Source: Elusimicrobiales bacterium (GTDB lineage Bacteria > Elusimicrobiota > Elusimicrobia > Elusimicrobiales > Elusimicrobiaceae). From it: 12,016 nucleotides of DNA. Below, piece by piece: positions 6,491-12,016 of the stretch (position 1 is its first letter; each line of letters begins with the position of its first letter). The notes below the pieces were generated by a model, which worked only from the letters and a program-made list of their open reading frames with translations, did not search any database and was not told the DNA's origin. The DNA lies in NCBI GenBank assembly GCA_030540535.1, contig JAUNWB010000011.1, positions 1 through 12,016 of the forward strand, in the 5' to 3' direction. The position numbers and the translations under genes were made by a program.

Positions 6491-6529
6491 GGGTTCTCCT
6501 ATAGTTGCCCGAGCCCGGAATTTGCATAT

Positions 6530-6687
6530 AAAAAACGGCCGCAAACCCGAGCTAAGCAGAGTAATGCCCGAATAAACAGCCGTAGTTTACCGTCAAAAGA
6601 CGATAAACGTTCGGCGCAAAAGAACCGGGTAATTAGGCCGTTTCTCTTGCGCCTCAAACGACTGTTTTTGAACTCTGCTTATGCGGC
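6530..6687 (-). ncRNA. Unidentified structured RNA: three-way junction ending in a U-run
   Basis: Read on the minus strand, the segment folds by complete complementarity. P1 is 6 bp (6682-6687 with 6538-6543). P2 is a perfect 10 bp (6672-6681 with 6553-6562). P3 is 10 bp (6658-6667 with 6574-6583). Inside are hairpin A of 12 bp (6642-6653 with 6613-6624, 17-base loop) and hairpin B of 10 bp (6599-6608 with 6585-6594, four-base loop). The three non-Watson-Crick positions, one each in P3, A and B, are G-U wobbles on the minus strand but would be A-C mismatches on the plus strand, which assigns the strand. Six U follow two bases after P1 (6530-6535). It could be a stand-alone small RNA or an attenuator leader of the pilin gene, whose ATG is 40 bases further on. 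I do not recognise the family, and conserved motifs of 6S RNA, SRP RNA, tmRNA and RNase P RNA were not seen. Confidence 0.72.
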
Positions 6688-6716
6688 GGAAGTTCCGCCG
6701 CGATTTCAAAAACAGT
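6661..6716. repeat. Nested inverted repeats overlapping the structured RNA
   Basis: A perfect 12-bp inverted repeat (6661-6672 with 6705-6716, arm ACTGTTTTTGAA) encloses a 9-bp one with a one-base spacer (6683-6691 with 6693-6701, arm GCGGCGGAA). The left 12-mer uses the same bases as the 5' strands of P2 and P3 of the RNA, and the 9-mer uses P1, so the two folds exclude each other. Confidence 0.8.
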
Positions 6717-6844
6717 TTAAATGGTGGACGGGCCTTGTGCGGCCCGGAAAAAATCTCCCGTAAATAATCTATTGTCAGTTTAGCATTTTCCCGCTTTTTT
6801 CGGCTATTATTTTATACAATGAACGTATACTTTTTGGAGGGGCT
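6688..6844. other. Non-coding remainder of the pilin-gcvT gap
   Basis: Besides the nested repeats, this holds a 6-bp GC hairpin (6729-6734 with 6741-6746) that has no T-run on the plus strand. An AT-rich patch at about 6803-6822 has -10-like hexamers on both strands (TATACA on plus; TATAAA on minus) and might contain divergent promoters, but no good -35 was found. The gcvT SD (GGAGG, 6836-6840) closes the gap. No coding sequence or known riboswitch was recognised. Confidence 0.5.
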
Positions 6845-7924
6845 ATGACCCACACTGAACTTAAAAAAACGCCGTTGGCCGCCCGTTGCGAAACTGCCGG
6901 CGGTAAAATGGTGGACTTCCACGGCTGGCTTTTGCCCGTACAGTTTGACGGCATTATCGCCGAGCATAAAGCCGTGCGCGAGGCCGCCGGAATGTTTGAC
7001 GTTTCCCACATGGGACAGATTTTTGTAGAAGGCAAAGACGCTTGGCCTTTTTTGCAGTACATCAACTGCAACAATATTAAAAATGCGCCCGCAGCCGGGA
7101 CGTATTCCCATATCCTGACCGAAAAAGGCACCATCATCGACGACGCTATTTCGTTCTGTTTAAACCCGGAAAAATTCCTGGTGGTCGTCAACGCCGCTTG
7201 TATCAGCGAAGATTTTGCGTGGTTCCAAAAACAGGCCGCCAATTTTAACGTGTCCGTACGTAACGAAAGCGCGGACTGGGGCATGATTGCCGTGCAGGGG
7301 CCGCAAGCGTTGGAAAAAGTTTCTAACCTAATTTCGGACGTGCCGGAATTGCCCCGCTTTCATATAAAAGAAATAGAGCTGTTCGGCGCGAAAGGGTACG
7401 TTACCCGCACGGGATATACCGGGGAAGACGGTGTGGAAATTATGCTTCCGGCCGAAAAAATCGGCGACCTGTGGGACGCTCTTTTAAATGTAGGCATAAA
7501 GCCTTGCGGGCTCGGTTCGCGCGACGTACTGCGCCTGGAAGCCGGATACCTTTTAAACGGTGCGGACGCGGACCAAACCCGCACACCGTACGAAGCTAAC
7601 TGCGGGTGGGTGGTAAAGCTCGCCAAAGAAAATTTTGTAGGAAAGGCCGCGCTTGCGGCGCAAAAAGAACAGGGGCTGAAACAAAAACTGACGGCCTTTG
7701 TTTTAAAATCGCCGGGCGTGCCCCGCGCGGAATGTAAAGTCTATTCCGGCGCGGAAGAAATTGGGGTACTCACCAGCGGGACGTATTCGCCTTTGTTCAA
7801 GGGGATTGCCGTGGGATATATTCCGGCGGACGTGCCCGTGGGGAGCGAAGTGGAAATCGAAATACACGGCAAACGGGCCAAGGCCGAAGTGGTCAAAACG
7901 CCCTTTTACAAAAACCGCGTATAA
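6845..7924 (+). CDS. gcvT: Glycine cleavage system T protein (aminomethyltransferase)
   Basis: T protein takes the aminomethyl group from lipoyl-GcvH, passes the methylene to tetrahydrofolate and releases ammonia, in the cytoplasm. At 359 residues it has the normal family length. Visible family blocks are FHGWLLPVQF (25-34), EHKAVREAAGMFDVSHMG (40-57), GTIIDDAI with the conserved acidic pair (D99, D100; one matches the catalytic Asp of known T proteins), TGYTGEDGVEI (189-199) and GLGSRDVLRLEAG. The start is supported by GGAGG four bases before the ATG. It is the first gene of the gcv cluster, 24 bases ahead of gcvH. No glycine riboswitch was recognised in front of it. Confidence 0.96.
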   Translation: MTHTELKKTPLAARCETAGGKMVDFHGWLLPVQFDGIIAEHKAVREAAGMFDVSHMGQIFVEGKDAWPFLQYINCNNIKNAPAAGTYSHILTEKGTIIDDAISFCLNPEKFLVVVNAACISEDFAWFQKQAANFNVSVRNESADWGMIAVQGPQALEKVSNLISDVPELPRFHIKEIELFGAKGYVTRTGYTGEDGVEIMLPAEKIGDLWDALLNVGIKPCGLGSRDVLRLEAGYLLNGADADQTRTPYEANCGWVVKLAKENFVGKAALAAQKEQGLKQKLTAFVLKSPGVPRAECKVYSGAEEIGVLTSGTYSPLFKGIAVGYIPADVPVGSEVEIEIHGKRAKAEVVKTPFYKNRV

Positions 7925-7948
7925 TTAAAATTTAAGGAGAATAAAACT

Positions 7949-8329
7949 ATGCATACCGAAGAAACCAGCCGTTTTGCCAAAACTCACGAATGGGCCCATA
8001 CGGAAGGCGACATCGCCACCGTGGGCATCAGCAACCACGCGCAGGAAGAAATCAGCGACATCGTGTTTGTGGACCTGCCCAAAGTCGGCCAGCAGGTAAC
8101 CGCGGGCCAGAACTGCTGCGTGATTGAATCCGTCAAATCCGCGTCCGAAATTTACGCGCCCGTCAGCGGCGAAATCGTGGAAGTAAACGAAGCCTTAAAC
8201 GCGGACCCGGCTCTTGTAAACCGCGAACCGCACGGCAACGGCTGGCTGTTTAAAATCAAAATGACGGCTCCCGCCGAGTACGAAAACCTGCTCGACCTGT
8301 CCGCCTACAAAGCCACCATCCAAAAATAG
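7949..8329 (+). CDS. gcvH: Glycine cleavage system H protein (lipoyl carrier)
   Basis: This small 126-residue protein carries the lipoyl arm that shuttles the aminomethyl group between P, T and L proteins. The lipoylation motif ESVKSASEIYAPVSG is intact with the acceptor lysine at K63, and the N-terminal THEWAHTEGDIATVGIS and the GNGWLFKIK segment near the C-terminus are typical. AAGGAG lies nine bases before the ATG. A strong intrinsic terminator follows 13 bases after the stop, so gcvT-gcvH may be made in excess over the P subunits. The putative lipoyl-attachment enzyme that would modify K63 is encoded at the end of the same cluster. Confidence 0.97.
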   Translation: MHTEETSRFAKTHEWAHTEGDIATVGISNHAQEEISDIVFVDLPKVGQQVTAGQNCCVIESVKSASEIYAPVSGEIVEVNEALNADPALVNREPHGNGWLFKIKMTAPAEYENLLDLSAYKATIQK

Positions 8330-8342
8330 TTTGTTTGATTCG

Positions 8343-8370
8343 TCCCCCGCTTGCGGGCGGGGGATTTTTT
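8343..8370 (+). terminator. Intrinsic terminator inside the gcv cluster (gcvH-gcvPA)
   Basis: TCCCCCGC (8343-8350) and GCGGGGGA (8357-8364) form an 8-bp stem with a six-base loop, followed directly by six T. It lies between two genes whose products act in the same complex, so it should reduce or condition transcription into gcvPA. Confidence 0.88.
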
Positions 8371-8391
8371 ATATTAAAAGGACTTTTTACC

Positions 8392-9720
8392 ATGTTTATC
8401 CCCAATACTCCCGAAGACCAAAAAGAAATGCTGGCCAAAATTGGCGTTTCATCCGTACGGGATTTATTAAAACAAATTCCGCAGGACCTCTTATACCCGG
8501 CTTTGGACTTGCCCAAGGCTTTGACGGAACAGGAACTCTCCGCCCATATGCACGCGCTGGCGGCCGAAAACAAACCGCTTAAAAATTTTATCGGCGCGGG
8601 TATGTACGAACATTTTATCCCGGCGGCGGTGAACGCGCTTTCTTCCCGCGGGGAATTTTTAACCGCCTACACGCCCTACCAGGCCGAAGCCAGCCAGGGC
8701 ACCCTGCAAACGATTTACGAATTTCAAAGCTGCATTTGCGCGCTGTTTGATATGGATGTGGCTACCGCCTCCCATTACGACGGCGCGACCGCACTCGCCG
8801 AAGCCGTGCTGGCCTCCGTGCGCGTAAACGGCCGCAAAGAAGTGTTAATCCCCGCGGCGCTCCATCCGCATTATAAACAGGTATTAAAAACGTATTCCCG
8901 CCATTTTGAAGGGGTGCAGATTGCCGAGGTTCCGTTCGGCGCAGACGGCGCGCTGGACATAAATGCGCTTAAAGAAAAACTGTCGGATAAAACCGCGTGC
9001 TTTGTCCTCGCGAACCCGAACTTTTTTGGCTCCTTGGAAGATGCTAAGGCCGTTTCCTCCCTCGTACACAATGCGGGCGCGCTGCTTGTTGCTTTGGTGA
9101 ATCCCATTTCTTTAAGCGTGGTGCAAACGCCCGGCTCGTACGATGCGGATTTTGCCGTCGCCGAAGGCCAGCCTTTGGGCAACGCCGTGAACTTTGGCGG
9201 CCCGGGCCTCGGGATCATGACGGCCAAAAAGGCGTATATGCGCCAGCTGCCGGGGCGCATTGTGGGCATTGCCAAGGACCACGACGGAAAACGCGCGTTT
9301 GTGCTGACGCTTCAGGCGCGCGAACAGCATATCCGGCGCGAAAAGGCTTCGTCCAACATCTGCTCGAACGAAGCGTTATGCGCGCTGAACGCGGTTATTT
9401 ATTTGACGCTGCTCGGCCCCAAAGGCCTTAAAGAAGCCGCACTCTTAAACTTGGACCGCGCACACAAATTGGCGGAATTAATCGCCGCCGTGCCCGGGTT
9501 TAAAGTAAAATTTACGGCTCCGTTTTTTAACGAATTTGTCGTCGAATGTCCGGTTTCCGCGCAGACGGCGGTTGAAAAGCTGGCGCAAAAAGGTTTCGGC
9601 GCGGGTTATGCGCTCGGCAAGGACTTTAAAGGCTTGGAAAACTGCCTTTTGGTGTGTGCCACGGAAACCAAAACGCCGGAAGATTTACAAGCGTACGCGG
9701 ACGCGTTAAGGGGGATTTAA
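8392..9720 (+). CDS. gcvPA: Glycine dehydrogenase (decarboxylating) subunit 1
   Basis: This is the N-terminal half of the P protein, which decarboxylates glycine with PLP and transfers the aminomethyl group to GcvH. From ATG 8392 it has 442 residues, the usual length for the split subunit. It shows FIGAGMYEHFIP (66-77), YTPYQAEASQGTLQ (93-106) and ASHYDGATALAEA (126-138). This half lacks the PLP lysine, which is on GcvPB. The start is chosen because AAGGA lies nine bases upstream; an in-frame TTG at 8335 lies before the terminator and would add a peptide encoded by the terminator stem. One base separates its stop from the gcvPB ATG. Confidence 0.96.
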   Translation: MFIPNTPEDQKEMLAKIGVSSVRDLLKQIPQDLLYPALDLPKALTEQELSAHMHALAAENKPLKNFIGAGMYEHFIPAAVNALSSRGEFLTAYTPYQAEASQGTLQTIYEFQSCICALFDMDVATASHYDGATALAEAVLASVRVNGRKEVLIPAALHPHYKQVLKTYSRHFEGVQIAEVPFGADGALDINALKEKLSDKTACFVLANPNFFGSLEDAKAVSSLVHNAGALLVALVNPISLSVVQTPGSYDADFAVAEGQPLGNAVNFGGPGLGIMTAKKAYMRQLPGRIVGIAKDHDGKRAFVLTLQAREQHIRREKASSNICSNEALCALNAVIYLTLLGPKGLKEAALLNLDRAHKLAELIAAVPGFKVKFTAPFFNEFVVECPVSAQTAVEKLAQKGFGAGYALGKDFKGLENCLLVCATETKTPEDLQAYADALRGI

Positions 9721-9721
9721 T

Positions 9722-11170
9722 ATGGAAGAAATTTTGAAACATAACGAGCTTTCGATTGAAAAGTCCCGCCCCGGCCGCCGCGGCGTACAATTTATCAAAA
9801 CGCAGGCGAAAGCGGAGGATTATCTGCCCGCTTCTTACCTGCGCGGGAACGAACCGCGTCTGCCGGAAATGAGCGAGTTCGACGCGGTGCGCCACTTTAC
9901 GCGCCTGTCGCAGCTTAACTATTGCTTGGACGGCGAGTTTTATCCGCTGGGTTCCTGCACCATGAAGTATAACCCCAAAGCGTACGACACGTTGTCCGCC
10001 CTGGAACCGTTCGCCGCCGCGCACCCGTTTGCGCCGGAAGAAGCGGTGCAGGGCACGCTGCACGCGATGTACGAAATGCAGGAACTTCTTAAAAAAGTGA
10101 CGGGTCTTGCCGCGTTTACGCTTCAGCCCGCCGCAGGCGCGCACGGAGAGCTGACGGGTATTTTAACCGTCCGCGCGTATCACGATGCGAAAAAAGATTT
10201 TGCCCGCACCGAAGTAATCGTGCCCGATACGGCGCACGGCACCAATCCGGCCACGGCCAACATGGCGGGTTACACGGTGGTAAACATTAAGTCCGCCGCC
10301 GATGGATGTGTGGATAACGAGGCGCTTCAAAACGCGCTGTCCGAACGCACCGCCGCCGTCATGCTGACGGTGCCCAACACGGTGGGGCTGTTTGAAAAAG
10401 ACATCCGCGAAATTGCGGACATGGTTCACAAAGCCGGGGCTCTTTTGTACATGGACGGAGCCAATTTTAACGCGCTTATCGGTCTGGCCAAGCCGGCAGA
10501 CTTTGGCGTGGACGTAATGCACCTTAACTTGCACAAGACGTTTGCCGCTCCGCACGGCGGCGGCGGACCCGGTTCCGGCCCGGTGGGTGCGGCCGCGCAT
10601 GTCGCTCCGTTCCTGCCCAAACCGATGGCGGAATTAAAAGACGGCAAATATACCCTGTCCGGCGAAATGCCCCAAAGTTTGGGCAAAATGAAAGCGTTTT
10701 ACGGCAATATGGCCGTGGTGCTTCGCGGGTACTGCTATTTGCGCCAGTTTGACGGCGAAACGTTAAAACGCATCGCCGAAAACGCGGTGCTGAACGCCAA
10801 CTACGTCCGCGCTTGCTTAAAAGGCAAATTTAACGCGTTTTTCGACCGCGTGTGTATGCACGAATGCGTGGTAAACGTGGACCCGCACCAAATGAACGGC
10901 GTTCACACGTCCGATGTGGCCAAACGGCTGTTGGATTACGGGTTCTATGCGCCGACTATTTACTTCCCGCTTATCGTGCCCGAAGCCATGATGATTGAGC
11001 CGACGGAAACCGAAAGCAAGCAAAGTTTGGACGCGTTTATTGCCGCGCTGGAAGCCATTTATAACGAAATCCAGACGGAGCCGGACGCGGTGAAAGGCGC
11101 GCCGCACGGGCAGTGTGTGGGGCGGATTGATGAGGTGTCGGCCGCCCGACAGCCCAACTTGAAGTGGTGA
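9722..11170 (+). CDS. gcvPB: Glycine dehydrogenase (decarboxylating) subunit 2
   Basis: This is the PLP-binding half of the split P protein, 482 residues. The Schiff-base lysine is K272 in LNLHKTFAAPHGGGGPGSGP. Other family blocks are YPLGSCTMKYNPK (74-86), AAGAHGE and HGTNPATANMAGY. It acts with GcvPA as a heterotetramer in known split systems. Its start overlaps no gene but is one base after the gcvPA stop, with AAGGGGG at the end of gcvPA as the likely SD, so the two are translationally linked. A weak stem (11176-11180 with 11193-11197) follows, but no strong terminator. Confidence 0.97.
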   Translation: MEEILKHNELSIEKSRPGRRGVQFIKTQAKAEDYLPASYLRGNEPRLPEMSEFDAVRHFTRLSQLNYCLDGEFYPLGSCTMKYNPKAYDTLSALEPFAAAHPFAPEEAVQGTLHAMYEMQELLKKVTGLAAFTLQPAAGAHGELTGILTVRAYHDAKKDFARTEVIVPDTAHGTNPATANMAGYTVVNIKSAADGCVDNEALQNALSERTAAVMLTVPNTVGLFEKDIREIADMVHKAGALLYMDGANFNALIGLAKPADFGVDVMHLNLHKTFAAPHGGGGPGSGPVGAAAHVAPFLPKPMAELKDGKYTLSGEMPQSLGKMKAFYGNMAVVLRGYCYLRQFDGETLKRIAENAVLNANYVRACLKGKFNAFFDRVCMHECVVNVDPHQMNGVHTSDVAKRLLDYGFYAPTIYFPLIVPEAMMIEPTETESKQSLDAFIAALEAIYNEIQTEPDAVKGAPHGQCVGRIDEVSAARQPNLKW

Positions 11171-11215
11171 GATTAACGGCGTTTTTTCGTAAGCCGTGAA
11201 TTTTGACGGGCAACT

Positions 11216-11341
11216 ATTTCCCAAATTTGGCTAACTTTGCGTTCCCTTACCTCTCGGCGTACCTAACAGTACTTCCTCGGGCAACTGGCAACGCAAATTT
11301 AGTTCAAATTTGGGAAATCAGCCAATATGCCGCAAAGTTAG
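11216..11341. repeat. Interlocked inverted-repeat element between gcvPB and the lipoate ligase gene
   Basis: Arm A (11216-11229) and A' (11305-11318) are a perfect 14-bp inverted repeat, each containing the palindrome CAAATTTG. Inside, arm B (11231-11243) pairs with B'' (11290-11302), 12 of 13 positions. An outer copy B' (11331-11341, CGCAAAGTTAG) is perfectly complementary to the first 11 bases of B. The order A-B-B''-A'-B' allows either one long nested hairpin or a crossing (pseudoknot-like) A/A' + B/B' pairing. The 46-base centre (11244-11289) has no ORF of note. It could be an RNA switch, a multi-site protein-binding region or a small repeat element. Confidence 0.75.
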
Positions 11342-11377
11342 TCTGTTTGTCGCGGCGTCATTTTATAGGGCTGTAGC

Positions 11378-12016
11378 ATGGAATCTCGCTACATTAAAAT
11401 AGATTTTTCCGCTAAAAATATGAATCTGCTTGTTTCCACTCCGCCTTTAAACGTGTTTGAACATATGGCGTTTGACGAACAAACCGTCCGCCTGCGTCCG
11501 TCTGCCGTTACCCTGCGGTTTTACCGCTGGACGGACGGCCCCGCCGTCACGTTCGGCTATGCCCAGTTTTTAAGCGAGGTGGACCGCGCGCTTGCGGCGC
11601 AGCATTTTACCGGCCCGCGCGTGCGCCGTCCGACGGGCGGCGGCGTGGTGTTTCATACGGACGATTTAACCTTTTCGCTTGTGTTCCCGTCTGCGGGCCG
11701 GCCGGCCGATATTTACAAACGGTTTCACGCTTGTATTTTGGGCGAACTGGCCAGGGTCGGCGCCAAAGGCCGCGCGTTTGATAAAACGCTCCCCGCTTCC
11801 GCCTATGCGCCCAGCGTAAACCACACGGCCAGCGCGTGTTTTGTAAACCCGGTGGAAAATGACCTGCTGGCCGAAGACGGACATAAAATTTTGGGGGGAG
11901 CCTTGCGGCGTTTCGGTTCATGCGTGTTGTACCAGGGTTCTTTGCAGCTGCCCGGTGCGCGGACCAGTCCCGCTTACAAACACGCCGTGACGGAAGCGGT
12001 GCGTGCGTTTTTGGCG
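11378..12016 (+). CDS. Lipoate-protein ligase / octanoyltransferase family protein (3' end outside window)
   Basis: The frame stays open to the window edge, giving 213 residues of a cytoplasmic BPL/LPL-fold enzyme that attaches lipoate or octanoate to carrier proteins; here the obvious acceptor is GcvH. Visible features are LRFYRWTDGPAVTFGYAQ (46-63), the signature RRPTGGGVVFHTDDLTFS (83-100), ACF (153-155) and HKILGGALRR (169-178), then LYQGSL. K170 matches the conserved active lysine. C154 sits where LipM octanoyltransferases have their cysteine nucleophile, so a transferase (octanoyl-ACP donor) is as plausible as an ATP-dependent ligase. ATG 11378 has only a weak SD (TAGGG). ATG 11420 is an alternative that removes 14 poorly conserved residues. 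It ends the gcv cluster, 207 bases after gcvPB. Confidence 0.9.
   Translation, partial: MESRYIKIDFSAKNMNLLVSTPPLNVFEHMAFDEQTVRLRPSAVTLRFYRWTDGPAVTFGYAQFLSEVDRALAAQHFTGPRVRRPTGGGVVFHTDDLTFSLVFPSAGRPADIYKRFHACILGELARVGAKGRAFDKTLPASAYAPSVNHTASACFVNPVENDLLAEDGHKILGGALRRFGSCVLYQGSLQLPGARTSPAYKHAVTEAVRAFLA

Noticed and set aside
6530..6687. c-di-GMP-I (GEMM) riboswitch, suggested by CGGCCTAATTA in hairpin A and by the pilin downstream
   Set aside because: The conserved GCAAACC / GACGCAAAGCC core and the typical two-helix layout are missing; the short match sits in a loop and is likely chance.
6719..6746. T-box-like stretch (TGGTGGACGGG plus hairpin) on the plus strand
   Set aside because: The match to the T-box sequence is partial, the stem is followed by GAAAAAA rather than a T-run, and gcvT is not a usual T-box target.
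6688..6844. Glycine riboswitch in front of gcvT
   Set aside because: I expected tandem aptamers with the conserved GCCGAAGG-like and AGGACAG-like segments, but neither was found on the plus strand.
9626..10144. Minus-strand open frame of 172 codons across the gcvPA/gcvPB junction
   Set aside because: Arg/Phe-rich translation, no start signals, and fully covered by two certain genes on the other strand.
11216..11341. Insertion-sequence end or integron attC site
   Set aside because: No transposase or cassette gene is attached, no flanking target duplication is visible, and no attC core sites are present. A small non-autonomous repeat cannot be excluded without a genome search.

Overview
The window is ordinary bacterial chromosome with densely packed genes. 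The composition is moderately GC-rich, except for a more AT-rich stretch around 4275-4900. The organism is probably in or near the Elusimicrobiota. The main hint is the pilin N-terminus, whose segment after the hydrophobic helix (ALPQYQVAVAKSR) is typical of pilins from that phylum. A split glycine decarboxylase (gcvPA + gcvPB) and a periplasmic amidase fit, but neither proves the phylum. This is an inference; no rRNA or other marker gene is present.

Layout. At 2-424 is the C-terminal end of a ribonuclease G/E, closed by a strong intrinsic terminator. Right after that terminator starts a secreted N-acetylmuramoyl-L-alanine amidase (465-2183). A bidirectional terminator separates it from a convergent small lipoprotein gene (2261-2836, minus). 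Divergent from the lipoprotein is a likely operon of a small XRE regulator and two half-size chromate-family transporters that overlap by ATGA (2940-4273). Next comes a stand-alone gene (4412-5125) with its own good promoter, a palindrome in the promoter spacer and a strong SD. It encodes a secreted trypsin-fold protein whose catalytic His and Ser are not visible, so it is probably a pseudoprotease. On the minus strand follow a YgjP-type metallopeptidase-fold gene (5284-5925), probably leaderless, and a type IV pilin-like gene (5957-6490).

The 354-base gap between the pilin and gcvT (6491-6844) holds the most striking non-coding signal. It is a compact three-way-junction RNA on the minus strand (about 6530-6687) that ends in six U. 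Its three non-Watson-Crick positions are G-U wobbles only when read on that strand. An overlapping perfect 12-bp inverted repeat would form a mutually exclusive fold. I do not recognise it as a known RNA family.

From 6845 to the right edge lies a glycine cleavage locus: gcvT, gcvH, an intrinsic terminator, gcvPA, gcvPB, an interlocked inverted-repeat element (11216-11341), and the start of a lipoate ligase/octanoyltransferase cut by the window edge (11378-12016). Together GcvT, GcvH and GcvPA/PB (with an L-protein encoded elsewhere) oxidise glycine to CO2, NH3 and methylene-THF. The last gene's product would attach the lipoyl or octanoyl group to GcvH. No mobile element, CRISPR array, tRNA or rRNA was found.
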